Below are positions 34,156 through 42,915 of a stretch of 64,000 bases of DNA, piece after piece. This DNA is from Paracoccus lichenicola (GTDB taxonomy: Bacteria; Pseudomonadota; Alphaproteobacteria; Rhodobacterales; Rhodobacteraceae), in the NCBI RefSeq assembly GCF_009708075.1, contig NZ_WMBT01000010.1, forward strand, positions 1 to 64,000, read 5' to 3'. Position 1 is the stretch's first letter. Each line of letters begins with the position of its first letter. A program made the translations under genes and the position numbers. The notes below the pieces were generated by a model. The model made no database searches. It was not told the origin of the DNA and saw only the letters and a program-made list of their open reading frames with translations.

Positions 34156-35678
34156 CAGGCGACAAGCTCGCGGTAAAGCGCCCCATAGCGCGCGGCCGAG
34201 ATGTCCGAGGTGAAATGGGTCTCGACCCGCCGGCGCAGCGTCTCGCCGCAGGCGGCGCGCAGGGCGGGATCGGCCAGCAGCTCGACGATGGCCCGGCCGA
34301 TGGCCCCCGCGTCCATGGGCGGCGCGACCCGCCCGGCCAGGCCGAGGTTCGGATGCTCGTCCGGCGCGCCCTCGATGATCTCGCGGCAGGACCCGACATC
34401 GGTGGCCACGCAGGGGATGCGCGCGGCCCCGGCCTCCAGCAGGACCAGGGGCTGCGCCTCGCTGATGCTGGTCAGCACCATCACGTCGATGCGGGGCAGC
34501 CAGTCGATGATGTTGACCTTGCCGGTGAACAGGACCGTCTCGGTCAGGTCCAGTTCGGTGACGCGGCGCTTGCAGAGGGCAAAGTAATCCTCGTCCTCGT
34601 CGGTGGGACCGATCACCAGAACCTGCACGTCGGGGATGGCGCGGCGGATGATGGCGGCGGCGGCGATGCAGGTCTCGATGTCCTTGATGGGCACCACGCG
34701 GCCGATCAGGGCGACGGTGGGGCGGCGGTTCTGCTGCGGGCGGATGGCGTCGAATTTCTCCAGCGCGATGCCGTTGGGGATGACCTGCAGCTTGGCGTCC
34801 GCCGCGCCCAGGGTCCGCTGGAAGGACTGGTTGGCGCCGTAAAGCGTGGTGATCCTGTGGCTGCCGTCATAAGCGATGCGGGCAAAGGATTCGAAGGCGT
34901 CGATCCAGAACCGCCGGACATCGGTCCGGTTGTCGTTCCCGGACAACCCGCTGTCGATGGTGTCGGCGATCCAGTCGGCCATCACCAGGTCGATGCGGCG
35001 TTCGTTGGTATAGATGCCGTGTTCGGTGATGGCCGCCGTGCGCCCGGCGGCCCGCGCCGCGCGCACCGCGAACAGCCCCGCATATCCGGTCGAGATCGCG
35101 TGATAGGTCCGCGCGGGCGGGACCGGGGCCGTGGCGATGGCCAGCAGGCTGCCCGCCAGGTTGCGCCAGGCCCAGAAGAAATCGCTGAAGGCCGCCTGCG
35201 GCGCGATGCGGCGATAACATTCGGTGATCGCCTGCCAGGCCGCGGGCGAGGCGGTCAGGTCGCCGTAGTCGGGCGGGGCGGGCCTGTCCAGAAAGCCGAA
35301 CGGTTCGCGCCGCACGGGTTCGGCGACGAAGCGCAAAAGGCCGTCGAACCCCTCCAGATCGCCGTCGCGCAGGACGCGGTGCATCAGGTCGGCGAACCGT
35401 GCGCCGTCCAGCGCCGGGCGGCGCAGCGGGGGCTTGCGGGCCTTGGGCGCAAGCGGCAGGACCTGGAAATGCACGACGTTCGGGGGAAGATCATAGCGGA
35501 TTTCGCGCGGGCGTTCGTCGGCGACGATGGCGACCACGCCGAAGGTGGTGCCGGGTTGGGTGCGGATCAGCCAGTCCAGCCAGGACGACACGCCGCCCGC
35601 GACGAAGGGATAGCAGCCCTCGACCACGATGCAGACATCGACGGGGCAGACATCGACGGGGGCGGGATCGGCGGTCAT
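34155..35678 (-). CDS. pelF: Pel polysaccharide glycosyltransferase PelF
   Basis: A 507-residue cytoplasmic GT4-family glycosyltransferase. N-terminal VCIVVEGCYPFVAGGVSSWLDWLI is a PelF hallmark. Further landmarks: TEHGIYTNERRIDL, NGIALEKFD, ALIGRVVPIKDIETCI, and the EX7E-type SISEAQPLVLLEAGAA near residue 400. It uses UDP-activated amino sugar to build the Pel chain. A tandem 15-bp duplication near the start encodes PVDVC twice. Overlaps pelE and pelG by four and one bases. Confidence 0.94.
   Translation of the reverse strand: MTADPAPVDVCPVDVCIVVEGCYPFVAGGVSSWLDWLIRTQPGTTFGVVAIVADERPREIRYDLPPNVVHFQVLPLAPKARKPPLRRPALDGARFADLMHRVLRDGDLEGFDGLLRFVAEPVRREPFGFLDRPAPPDYGDLTASPAAWQAITECYRRIAPQAAFSDFFWAWRNLAGSLLAIATAPVPPARTYHAISTGYAGLFAVRAARAAGRTAAITEHGIYTNERRIDLVMADWIADTIDSGLSGNDNRTDVRRFWIDAFESFARIAYDGSHRITTLYGANQSFQRTLGAADAKLQVIPNGIALEKFDAIRPQQNRRPTVALIGRVVPIKDIETCIAAAAIIRRAIPDVQVLVIGPTDEDEDYFALCKRRVTELDLTETVLFTGKVNIIDWLPRIDVMVLTSISEAQPLVLLEAGAARIPCVATDVGSCREIIEGAPDEHPNLGLAGRVAPPMDAGAIGRAIVELLADPALRAACGETLRRRVETHFTSDISAARYGALYRELVA
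35631..35660. repeat. Perfect tandem 15-bp duplication at the pelF 5' end
   Basis: GCAGACATCGACGGG occurs twice head to tail. In the coding strand it gives PVDVC-PVDVC just before the first beta-strand of PelF. Being in frame, gain or loss of a unit would only change the length of the N-terminus; replication slippage is the probable origin. Confidence 0.8.
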
Positions 35679-36493
35679 GCCAGCCCCCCGCAGGAATATC
35701 GCTTCAGCCGGGGCGGCGGCGCCAGCGCGGGCCGCATCGGCGGGGCGGCGACGGACGGGCTGTCCTCGGCCGCCAGGTCCAGAAGCCGGGCGCAGGTGTC
35801 CTCATCGACAAAGCCTGAGGCGGCGATCTCCAGCAAGGCGGCCCGGTCGCGGGCCTGTCCGGGATCGGCCAGCATCGCCTTGGCGCGGGCGCCATGGGTT
35901 CCGCGCAGCTTGGCATGGACCGCCGCCGCCTGGACGCGCAGCGCGGGCACGGGCGAGGCCAGCGCCGCCGCCAGCGCCGGGCGCATGTCGGGGTGATACC
36001 CGCGCGAGATCGCGGCGATGGCTTCCTGCTGCTGGCGCAGCGTGCCCGTGCGGAAGGTTTGCAGGAAACCCGGAACACCGTCCCCGGGCAGGGGGTGCCG
36101 CCGGTGCTGGCGGATCTGGTCGAACAGGTCGTCGGCGGCATCGCGCGGCGGCAAGGGCGACAGAGGCCGACCTGCGACAGGGACAGCGGGCCTGTCCAAG
36201 GCGACCGGGGCCGGGCCGATCATCATCAGCACGGGACCCCCGAACGGTCCGAACAGCGCCAGGATGGCAAGGCCCGCCAGCGCCCGGGACGGGGTCTGGC
36301 CGCAGACCAGCCGGGCCAGCGCCCCGAAGGCCAGCGCCAGGCACAGATGCAGCGCCATCACGGCGATCATCAGCAGATCGTGGACCAGCCAGGCGTGCAG
36401 CAGCAGGATGTCGCCCAGGGCGGCCAGCCCCGTCAGCAGGCTGGGCGCGAACCCGGCGCTGCGCGGCAAGGGCCTGGCCAGTTCACGCGCCAA
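35675..36493 (-). CDS. pelE: Pel membrane protein PelE
   Basis: A 272-residue protein with two or three N-terminal membrane helices (LLTGLAALGDILLLHAWLVH, LMIAVMALHLCLALAFGAL, and a third near 72-95) followed by a soluble, helical repeat domain (from about 125: FLQTFRTGTLRQQQEAIAAI ... LRVQAAAVHAKL). This matches PelE, which joins PelD and PelF-PelG in the synthase complex. Recognition rests on topology and its place between pelD and pelF rather than strong motifs. Its start overlaps pelD by 11 bases. Confidence 0.85.
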   Translation of the reverse strand: MARELARPLPRSAGFAPSLLTGLAALGDILLLHAWLVHDLLMIAVMALHLCLALAFGALARLVCGQTPSRALAGLAILALFGPFGGPVLMMIGPAPVALDRPAVPVAGRPLSPLPPRDAADDLFDQIRQHRRHPLPGDGVPGFLQTFRTGTLRQQQEAIAAISRGYHPDMRPALAAALASPVPALRVQAAAVHAKLRGTHGARAKAMLADPGQARDRAALLEIAASGFVDEDTCARLLDLAAEDSPSVAAPPMRPALAPPPRLKRYSCGGLA

Positions 36494-37469
36494 GACGGAC
36501 CGCCCCCCGGGTCTGTGGCGCGGCGGGCAGGGTGTCCGGCGTCCGGCGCAGGCTGTCTTCCAGCGCGCGGGCCAGGGCGTTTAGGCCGGGCACCAGCAAG
36601 CCTGCGTCATGGTCGGGCGACTGCGCCAGAAGCACGCCCTGGGGATCGTCCCCGGGCGCCACCACGCGGCACAGCGCCGGATGGGCGTCGGGGGCCGCGC
36701 CTTCGGCACGGGCCAAAGGCAAGGCCTGCCCGACGACCGGCAGCGGCAGCGGCAGGTCGGCGGCGGTCGAGATCCCGGGAAGGGCCGCGCCGTCGTCCGT
36801 CATGGCGGCAGGGGTCAGCGTTCCCGTCTCGTCCAGCCTCAGCCAGGCGACGGATCCGGGCAGGCAGGCGCGGGCCGCCTCGACAAAGGCGGGCGCGCGC
36901 CCCTCCGCATCCGCCCCGGCCAGCCTATCCAGCGCGGCAAGGGGGTCTTGGGTCTCGGTCCCCGCAGGCAGGGACCGCGTGGCGGCGGCCAGTTCGGCGC
37001 GGGCGACAAAGGCGTCCAGGCGGTGGATCTCGGCCGCCAGGGTGCGGTTGATGTCCCGCAACCGGTCGTTCTCGCGGCCAAGGGCGTGTTCGTGGCGGAT
37101 CTGCTGCTGGCGGTAAAGGCCGATCAGAAGCGCCGCGATCAGCCATTGCGCGGGGGCGATGGCGATGTCGACGTAATGTTCGGTGATGTCCATGCCCACG
37201 GGCCGCGAGGGCCAGTCCATCATCATCGTCGCCAGCCCCACCACCGACAGGCCCACGAACAGCCCATGCTGGACGGCGGCCAGCAGGATCACGATCCAGA
37301 ACGGATGAAAGGTCAGGCTTGCAAAATAGCCCTCGCCGAAGAACAGCGGCTCGGCGGCGTCGATGGCGACCAGCAGGACCGCGCTGCCGATGAAGCCGCG
37401 CAGGAACTGGCCGGTGCCGGGACGCGGGGTGGCGGGGGGCTGGAAGGCGGCGTCGTCTAGCTGGGTCAT
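36483..37469 (-). CDS. pelD: PelD-like membrane protein lacking the GGDEF domain
   Basis: A 328-residue protein: four membrane helices (about 22-145; FIGSAVLLVAIDAAEPLFFG start, FHPFWIVILLAAVQHGLFVG), a short coiled coil (HALGRENDRLRDINRTLAAEI) and a GAF-like domain (about 165-315). Pseudomonas PelD (455 residues) continues into a degenerate GGDEF domain whose RxxD site binds c-di-GMP and switches Pel synthesis on; here the chain ends after the GAF-like part with no GGDEF or RxxD block. The membrane part and gene position identify it as PelD. Direct c-di-GMP control through this domain therefore seems absent. Confidence 0.85.
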   Translation of the reverse strand: MTQLDDAAFQPPATPRPGTGQFLRGFIGSAVLLVAIDAAEPLFFGEGYFASLTFHPFWIVILLAAVQHGLFVGLSVVGLATMMMDWPSRPVGMDITEHYVDIAIAPAQWLIAALLIGLYRQQQIRHEHALGRENDRLRDINRTLAAEIHRLDAFVARAELAAATRSLPAGTETQDPLAALDRLAGADAEGRAPAFVEAARACLPGSVAWLRLDETGTLTPAAMTDDGAALPGISTAADLPLPLPVVGQALPLARAEGAAPDAHPALCRVVAPGDDPQGVLLAQSPDHDAGLLVPGLNALARALEDSLRRTPDTLPAAPQTRGAVRLGA

Positions 37470-39013
37470 TCCTTCAGGGCGCTCCGAATGAGGGGGGACG
37501 GGACCGGATCCGCCGCGTCGGCAAGATCCCTGTCGTCGGCCTGGCCGGCGGACACCGTGACAAGATCGCCGGGACGGACCAGGGTATCGGCACGGGCGGC
37601 AAGGGTACGCGCGCGGGCGCCATCCACCGGACGCTCGATGGTGACGGTCAGGCGCAGGCTGTCTTTCTCGTAAAGCTCCAGTTCGGCGACAACGGTGTCG
37701 AATTCGCTGTCGGCCGCGTCCAGCGCCGCGGAAACCTGCCGCAACTCGGCCGTCAGGGCCTTGATGCGGTCCACGCGGGCCAGTTCGGCATCCTGCTCGG
37801 CCGCGCGGCGCTCGGCTTGCAGGCGGAACAGCAGGTCTTCCTTTTCCAGCAGGATCCGTTCGGCGTCCATGGCCCGCACCGCCGTGTCGTTCAGGCGGGA
37901 ATCGGTGACAAGGCCGCTTTGCAGCATCTCGCTCTGCTGGTCGTGGCGCTCGGCGTGATAGGCCATCTGGGTCCGCGCCAGATCCCTTTGCCGGCGGGCG
38001 GCGTCGATCCGGGCGGCAAGATCGGCCAGCGTGGCCTCGGTCTGCGCCCGGCGCAGGCGGCTTGCCTCGATCTCGGATACAAGGGCCGCGCGTTCGCTGG
38101 CAAGCCGTTCCCGGCCCAGCAGCGTCAGGGCGGCGCGGATCACGGGGTTGTCCTCGGGCAGGGTGTCGCGGTCGTTCAGCGCCGCCTCGATGCGCATCCG
38201 TTCCAGCGACAGGCCGATGCGGGTCTTGTCCAGTTCCGACCGGCGCGCGTCCAGCGCGATCAGCCGGACCCGGGCCGCCGGGTCGCGGTCGTCCAGCGCG
38301 CCGGCCTGGGCCAGCACGCGTTCCACCGTCAGGCCGGGAGTGTAGCCATGCGCCCCGGGCGAGCGGACGGCCCCGCGGACAAGGACCGGCGGGCGGGCGG
38401 CAAAGGCCGCGCTGACGCTGTTCCGGCTGCGCATCAGGTCAAAGGCCGCGCGCGACACCAGCGCCTCGATGCAGGACAGGCCGTGGCCCGCGACATCGAC
38501 ATGGCCGATGGCGGGCAGCGACACCGACCCGGCGGTGCCCACCTCGTAGGTTCCCGACAGATCCAGCCGCTCGAACACGATGTCGGTCGGGGGGGCTTCG
38601 GTCCCCTCGGGGGCGGGCGCGGCGGCCAGGGCGGCGCTTTCGAAGATCCGCAACTGCACGCTGTCACCGATGACGGCGGTGTCCGCGTCGCTTTCGGGAC
38701 CCTCGCAACGGGCCTCGACCGCGGGGACCGTGGCCTCGGTCCGCAGCGGCGGGACGGGGGACAGGCCCGCGGGGGGCAGGGATTCGGCGATGGCGCCGGG
38801 TTCGACCCCGGGCTGGCCGGTCATGGCGGGCGGGGTTTGCAGCGCGGCCAGGGCCGGGCGCAGCCGCATCTCGGCGCGCTGGTAAAGGCCCGCGGCCTCT
38901 GCCGCCAGCGACCGGAAGCCGCCGTCCTGCAGGTGGGGCCAGGCCCAGACCCCGCCCAATCCCGCCGCGACGATCGACGCGCTGACAAGAAAGCCGCCCA
39001 GTCCATTCGACAT
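37466..39013 (-). CDS. Polysaccharide export protein (ExoF/Wza-like OPX) in a Pel operon
   Basis: A 515-residue envelope protein. An N-terminal signal/anchor (LGGFLVSASIVAAGLGGVWA) is followed by a Pro/Ala-rich stretch, a Poly_export domain (about 112-200: GDSVQLRIFES ... VSLPAIGHVDVAGH), an SLBB-like part (VLVRGAVRSPGAHGYTPG) and a long coiled coil (about 245-455). This layout matches rhizobial ExoF-type export proteins. No PelB barrel or PelC lipoprotein is encoded nearby, so it probably supplies the periplasm/outer-membrane exit. It is the first gene of the leftward pel unit and overlaps pelD by four bases. Confidence 0.85.
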   Translation of the reverse strand: MSNGLGGFLVSASIVAAGLGGVWAWPHLQDGGFRSLAAEAAGLYQRAEMRLRPALAALQTPPAMTGQPGVEPGAIAESLPPAGLSPVPPLRTEATVPAVEARCEGPESDADTAVIGDSVQLRIFESAALAAAPAPEGTEAPPTDIVFERLDLSGTYEVGTAGSVSLPAIGHVDVAGHGLSCIEALVSRAAFDLMRSRNSVSAAFAARPPVLVRGAVRSPGAHGYTPGLTVERVLAQAGALDDRDPAARVRLIALDARRSELDKTRIGLSLERMRIEAALNDRDTLPEDNPVIRAALTLLGRERLASERAALVSEIEASRLRRAQTEATLADLAARIDAARRQRDLARTQMAYHAERHDQQSEMLQSGLVTDSRLNDTAVRAMDAERILLEKEDLLFRLQAERRAAEQDAELARVDRIKALTAELRQVSAALDAADSEFDTVVAELELYEKDSLRLTVTIERPVDGARARTLAARADTLVRPGDLVTVSAGQADDRDLADAADPVPSPLIRSALKE

Positions 39014-39302
39014 GCCGATTCCCCTGCCTGGTCGCTTTCGCCGCGCCGCCGGACATTCCCTTGGAGCCTCGTGAAATTACGACAGCGGGAAATACGGCTC
39101 AACTGGCCTCAAGGGGGAATATGGCCCGTCATTCGCGGGACGATGCCCATCAAAGGGTGAATGAACTGATCGATGGTTCAATGCGCCCTATCCGAAACGT
39201 GAGGGGGCCGTTCGTTTCACCTTTGTCGCGTAGAAAGGCGGCCCTTTATCCCGCATAACAGGGGGGCTTTCAAATGCGGTCAGAAATATCCCGGAAAAGA
39301 GA
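39014..39302. promoter_or_regulatory. Divergent promoter region of the two pel units
   Basis: 289 bp between the leftward export-pelDEFG unit and the rightward pelA-like unit, so it should carry both promoters. It is AT-richer than the flanks near 39070-39180 and 39240-39300. No confident promoter hexamers or c-di-GMP-regulator site was recognised. Confidence 0.45.
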
Positions 39303-41561
39303 ATGACCCGGAACCATTTTCAACCCCTGCGGATATTGCGCGTCCTTTCGGCGCTTCTGGCCCTTGCGCCGGCCCTTGATCCGTCCGCCGCCTCGGCCCG
39401 GGCCTGCGACACCGTGCCCCGGACGACGCTGGCGCTGTATGACGCCCGCCGCGAGGGAGAGGTCCGCAATACCCGCATCTACCGCTTTGCCGAACTCGTG
39501 CTGAATTACCTGGGGCAGGTGGTGGTTTATCACGACATCAGCCGCGACACCCCGCCCCAGACCGATCCCGGCCAGGTCGGGCTTGTCCTGTCGTGGTTCG
39601 ACGAACCCGTGGCGGAAACCGCCGGCTTCGGCGATTGGCTGGCCCGGGACGCGGCGTTTTGCAACGGCGGCCCGAAGATCGTCGCCTTCGACAATCTCGA
39701 ATTCTGGACGGCTTTGCGGCCCGGCCTGTCGTCAAGGGCGATGGGCGGCATGGGCATCGCCACGGACGGCGTGATTCACGCGGTCGGCGTATCGGCGACG
39801 GTCGCGGCCAAGGACGACAGCCTGCTGGACCATGAAAGCGATTTCCTGATCCGGCCGGGCGATTACCGGGGCGTCGCGGCCCTGCCCGACGCCCGGCCGC
39901 TGCTGCGGATGGACGCCCAGGGCACCCTCATCGCCCTGGCGGTGATCGGGCCGGCGGGGGGCTATGTCCATGCCAGCGCCGCCATCGACCCCGGGACGCA
40001 GGGCCGGACCGCCTGGATCATCGACCCCTTCGGCTTCTTCGAGGCGGTCCTGGACGACGACGGCGTGCCCCGGCCCGATCCCACGACCTTCCAGGGGCTG
40101 CGGACCTTCTTCGTCACCGTGTCGGCGGTCGGCTGGCTGGACGTGATGCCCGCGCAGGCGTTCGGCGAGGCGCAGCGGCTGGCGTCCGAGGTCCTGGCCG
40201 AACGGCTGGTCGAACGGTTCGCCGATCTGCCGATCACGGTGGCGATCCTGGCCGGCGACCTGTCGCCGGGCCTCGGCGGCGCGGCCGCCGAACGCGGGCG
40301 GCAGGCGGCGCTGCGGGCGCTGGCCGCGCCGAACGTCGAGACCGCCGTGCAGGGCTTCAGCGACATCCGCGACTGGTCCTTCTTCGCGGCCTATGACCCG
40401 AACCGCGAGGCCGCCATGCTGGTCGCCCCCGAGGCCGCGGACGACCAGGGCGCGCTGGTCAGTTCGGCCATGCAGACGCTGCGCGACGCCTTCGCCGACA
40501 CCGGCGCCTCGACCTTTTCGCGCACGCCGGGGGCGCCCAGGAAATACGCGGCCGCCCCCTTCGACCTGGGGCAGGAGGTGGGGGGCGCGATCGACGGGGT
40601 GAACGCGCTGTCGGGGGGCGAACGCCCCGTGGGCCTTTACGCCTGGAGCGGCAATGCCCGCCCCTTCGAGGCCGCGCTGGAGGCCGCCGAGCGGACGGGC
40701 GTGGCCAGCATGGGCGGCGGCGGCGGCGTCATGGACGCGGCCCGCCCCTCGGTAACCGGGCTGTGGCCGCTGTCCGCGCAGGTGGGCGGGCAGCGCCAGA
40801 TCAACGACGCGCTTGGCGGGGACGCGGTCTACACGGACTATTGGACCGGCGCGCTTTACGGCTTTCACGGCTTTCGCGAAACCCTGCGCCGGACCGAGGA
40901 GCCGCGCCGGCTGCGCCCGTTCCACCTGTCCTTCGCCGCCCGCACGATGCTGCATTTCGAGACACGGCGCGCGGTGGAAACCTTTCTGCAACTGGCCCGG
41001 TCGTCCGCCGTGGTGCCGATCCGCGCATCGGCCCATGTGGCGGCGGTCCGGGGCTTCCTGTCGGCGCGCATTGCGTCCGAGGGACCGGGCCTGTGGCGCG
41101 TGCGCGACCGGGGGGCGCTGCAAACCCTGCGCCTGGACCACGCCCGGACGCGTGCGCTGGACATGGCCGCCAGCCAGGGGGTGATGGGCGCCCGGCGCAA
41201 GGGCGACAGCCTTTACGTCGCCCTGGATCCGGGGGCCGAGGCGCCGCTGGTGGCCCTGGCCGACGGCGATCACCCCAGCGGCATCGTCCTGGGGTCGGAC
41301 GCGCCCGCGCTGCTGGACAGCCGGCCCGTCGTGGAAAGCTGGAACCGCGGCACCTGCAGCGTGGCGCTGGAGCTTTCGGGCTTTGCGGAAGGCGACGTGG
41401 TGCTGGCCGCGCCGCCGCAGGCGGAATACGGGGTCGCCATCACCGGCGTGAACGGGGACCGCCACCGCGCGGTGGCGGCGGATGCGGCGGGGGTGCTGAC
41501 CATCCGGGTGCCCGCCGCGCCCGGCGGGTTGCGCGGCCTGTCCGTCAAGGGGGGGTGCTAG
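39303..41561 (+). CDS. PelA-like protein with apparently inactive deacetylase domain
   Basis: A 752-residue exported protein (signal peptide about 1-33, ending SAASARA). After a Rossmann-like domain (40-270; RFAELVLNYLGQVVVYHDIS, VGLVLSWFD) comes a region that parallels the PelA CE18 deacetylase: LASEVLAERLVERF, ITVAILAGDLSPG, YAWSGNARPFEAALEAAER and VYTDYWTGALYGFHGF all have PelA counterparts. Two catalytic motifs of active PelA are missing: the HxDGD block reads WLDVMPAQAF (278-287) and the HxxSH block reads VQGFSDIRDW (349-358). The N-terminal glycoside hydrolase domain of PelA is absent. Probably a structural pseudo-enzyme of the Pel complex. The alignment is from memory of the family. 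Confidence 0.75.
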   Translation: MTRNHFQPLRILRVLSALLALAPALDPSAASARACDTVPRTTLALYDARREGEVRNTRIYRFAELVLNYLGQVVVYHDISRDTPPQTDPGQVGLVLSWFDEPVAETAGFGDWLARDAAFCNGGPKIVAFDNLEFWTALRPGLSSRAMGGMGIATDGVIHAVGVSATVAAKDDSLLDHESDFLIRPGDYRGVAALPDARPLLRMDAQGTLIALAVIGPAGGYVHASAAIDPGTQGRTAWIIDPFGFFEAVLDDDGVPRPDPTTFQGLRTFFVTVSAVGWLDVMPAQAFGEAQRLASEVLAERLVERFADLPITVAILAGDLSPGLGGAAAERGRQAALRALAAPNVETAVQGFSDIRDWSFFAAYDPNREAAMLVAPEAADDQGALVSSAMQTLRDAFADTGASTFSRTPGAPRKYAAAPFDLGQEVGGAIDGVNALSGGERPVGLYAWSGNARPFEAALEAAERTGVASMGGGGGVMDAARPSVTGLWPLSAQVGGQRQINDALGGDAVYTDYWTGALYGFHGFRETLRRTEEPRRLRPFHLSFAARTMLHFETRRAVETFLQLARSSAVVPIRASAHVAAVRGFLSARIASEGPGLWRVRDRGALQTLRLDHARTRALDMAASQGVMGARRKGDSLYVALDPGAEAPLVALADGDHPSGIVLGSDAPALLDSRPVVESWNRGTCSVALELSGFAEGDVVLAAPPQAEYGVAITGVNGDRHRAVAADAAGVLTIRVPAAPGGLRGLSVKGGC

Positions 41562-41562
41562 G

Positions 41563-42915
41563 ATGCCCGACGTGATGCGCACCGTGGTCCTGGCCTCGCT
41601 GGCGCTGTGCGGGGGCGCGATGGCCGGGGTGATGGCCCTGCGCCCCGACCCCGCCGTGCGGCTGGAGGCCGAACTGTCGCGCCTGGAACCCGAGGACGCC
41701 CTGCGCGAGCTGCGCGGGGCCGAGGGCCGCATCGCCTTTCACGACAACCTGGAACTGCTTTACGGCCGGCTGTCGCTGGCCGACGGCGATCTGGACCGCG
41801 CCCGCCGGTCGTTCCGGCGGCTTCAGGCGCAGGCCAGCCCGTCCGAGGAGGTGCTGGAAACCCTGGCGGGGATCGAGGCCGCAGCGGGCGACCTGGCGGC
41901 GGCGGCGGCCTTCCTGCGGCAGGCCCAGGACGCCTTCCCCTCGGCCGACCGGCGGCTGCGGCTTGGCGGCTGGTACCAGGCCCTGCGCCAGCCCGAGGCC
42001 GAGCGCGACCTGCTGTTGTCCGAGGATCCGACGGTCCTGACGCCCGGAGAGATCGACCGCCTGGGCCTGCTGCTGATCCGCGACGGGCGCATCGCCGATT
42101 ACGAGGCGCTGTTCACCACCCTGGCCGACAGCACGGCCGAGGGGCACCTGTCCTTCAAGCGCCGGTTGCTGGAATTCCTGGTCGAATCCGGCCGCCCCGC
42201 CGAGGCGGTCGCCGCCGCCGCCCGCTGGACCGCAGGGCCGCAGGGGGCCGCCGCGCTGGAAGCCTCGGTCCGGGCGCTGATCGGCCGGGGGGCCATTGAC
42301 GCCGCGATCCTGGTCGCGCGCGACGGGTTCCGCCTGGCGCCGGGGGACAGCCATGTGGCGCTGCCGGTCTTTGCCCGCAGCGGCCATGGCGGGGTGGCGC
42401 GCCTCCTGCAAGGGGAATGGCTGGCCAGCCGCCCCACGCTGTCGGACGCGGAATGGGCCACGCTGACCCATCTGGCCGAAAGCACCGGCGACATGCGGGG
42501 GTTGCAGGTTGCGCTGGCGTCAGGCGGGGGGCAGGCGGGCGCCCCGGCACTGGGCCAGGCCTTGATGCAGTTCGTGCGCTATCGCGGCGCGGGGGCGCTG
42601 GTGCCCTGGCGCGGGCTGCTGAGCGAGGATGTCTTCAAGGAGGTCCCCCTGGTCGGCGCGGCCTGGGCCAACTGGCGGGGCGACCGGCCCGCGACCTATC
42701 GCCACCTGGTCGCCGCATCAAACCAGCCCTTGTCGGACTGGGACCAGCTGATCTGGATGTCGCTGCTGGACGGGTTGCGGGGCAGCCCCTTTCACCGGGT
42801 GCTGCTGGCGGGGGCGGTGGACCATCCCGGCCTGCGCCAGCGCCTGCGCGACAGCGTCATTCCGGCGCGCCCGGCCCGCGCGGCGCTGTCCGCATCGCCG
42901 GATAAACCTGGTTGA
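41563..42915 (+). CDS. TPR-repeat protein of the Pel locus (PelB N-terminal analogue)
   Basis: A 450-residue protein with one N-terminal membrane anchor or signal (TVVLASLALCGGAMAGVMAL), then helical TPR-like repeats over almost the whole length (RSFRRLQAQASPSEEVLETLA, DLAAAAAFLRQAQDAFPSADR and others). Pseudomonas PelB has an N-terminal membrane helix, periplasmic TPRs and a C-terminal outer-membrane barrel; here the barrel is absent. It begins two bases after the pelA-like gene. Its last 59 bases overlap the convergent GH114 gene, an unusually long 3' overlap. Confidence 0.78.
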   Translation: MPDVMRTVVLASLALCGGAMAGVMALRPDPAVRLEAELSRLEPEDALRELRGAEGRIAFHDNLELLYGRLSLADGDLDRARRSFRRLQAQASPSEEVLETLAGIEAAAGDLAAAAAFLRQAQDAFPSADRRLRLGGWYQALRQPEAERDLLLSEDPTVLTPGEIDRLGLLLIRDGRIADYEALFTTLADSTAEGHLSFKRRLLEFLVESGRPAEAVAAAARWTAGPQGAAALEASVRALIGRGAIDAAILVARDGFRLAPGDSHVALPVFARSGHGGVARLLQGEWLASRPTLSDAEWATLTHLAESTGDMRGLQVALASGGGQAGAPALGQALMQFVRYRGAGALVPWRGLLSEDVFKEVPLVGAAWANWRGDRPATYRHLVAASNQPLSDWDQLIWMSLLDGLRGSPFHRVLLAGAVDHPGLRQRLRDSVIPARPARAALSASPDKPG

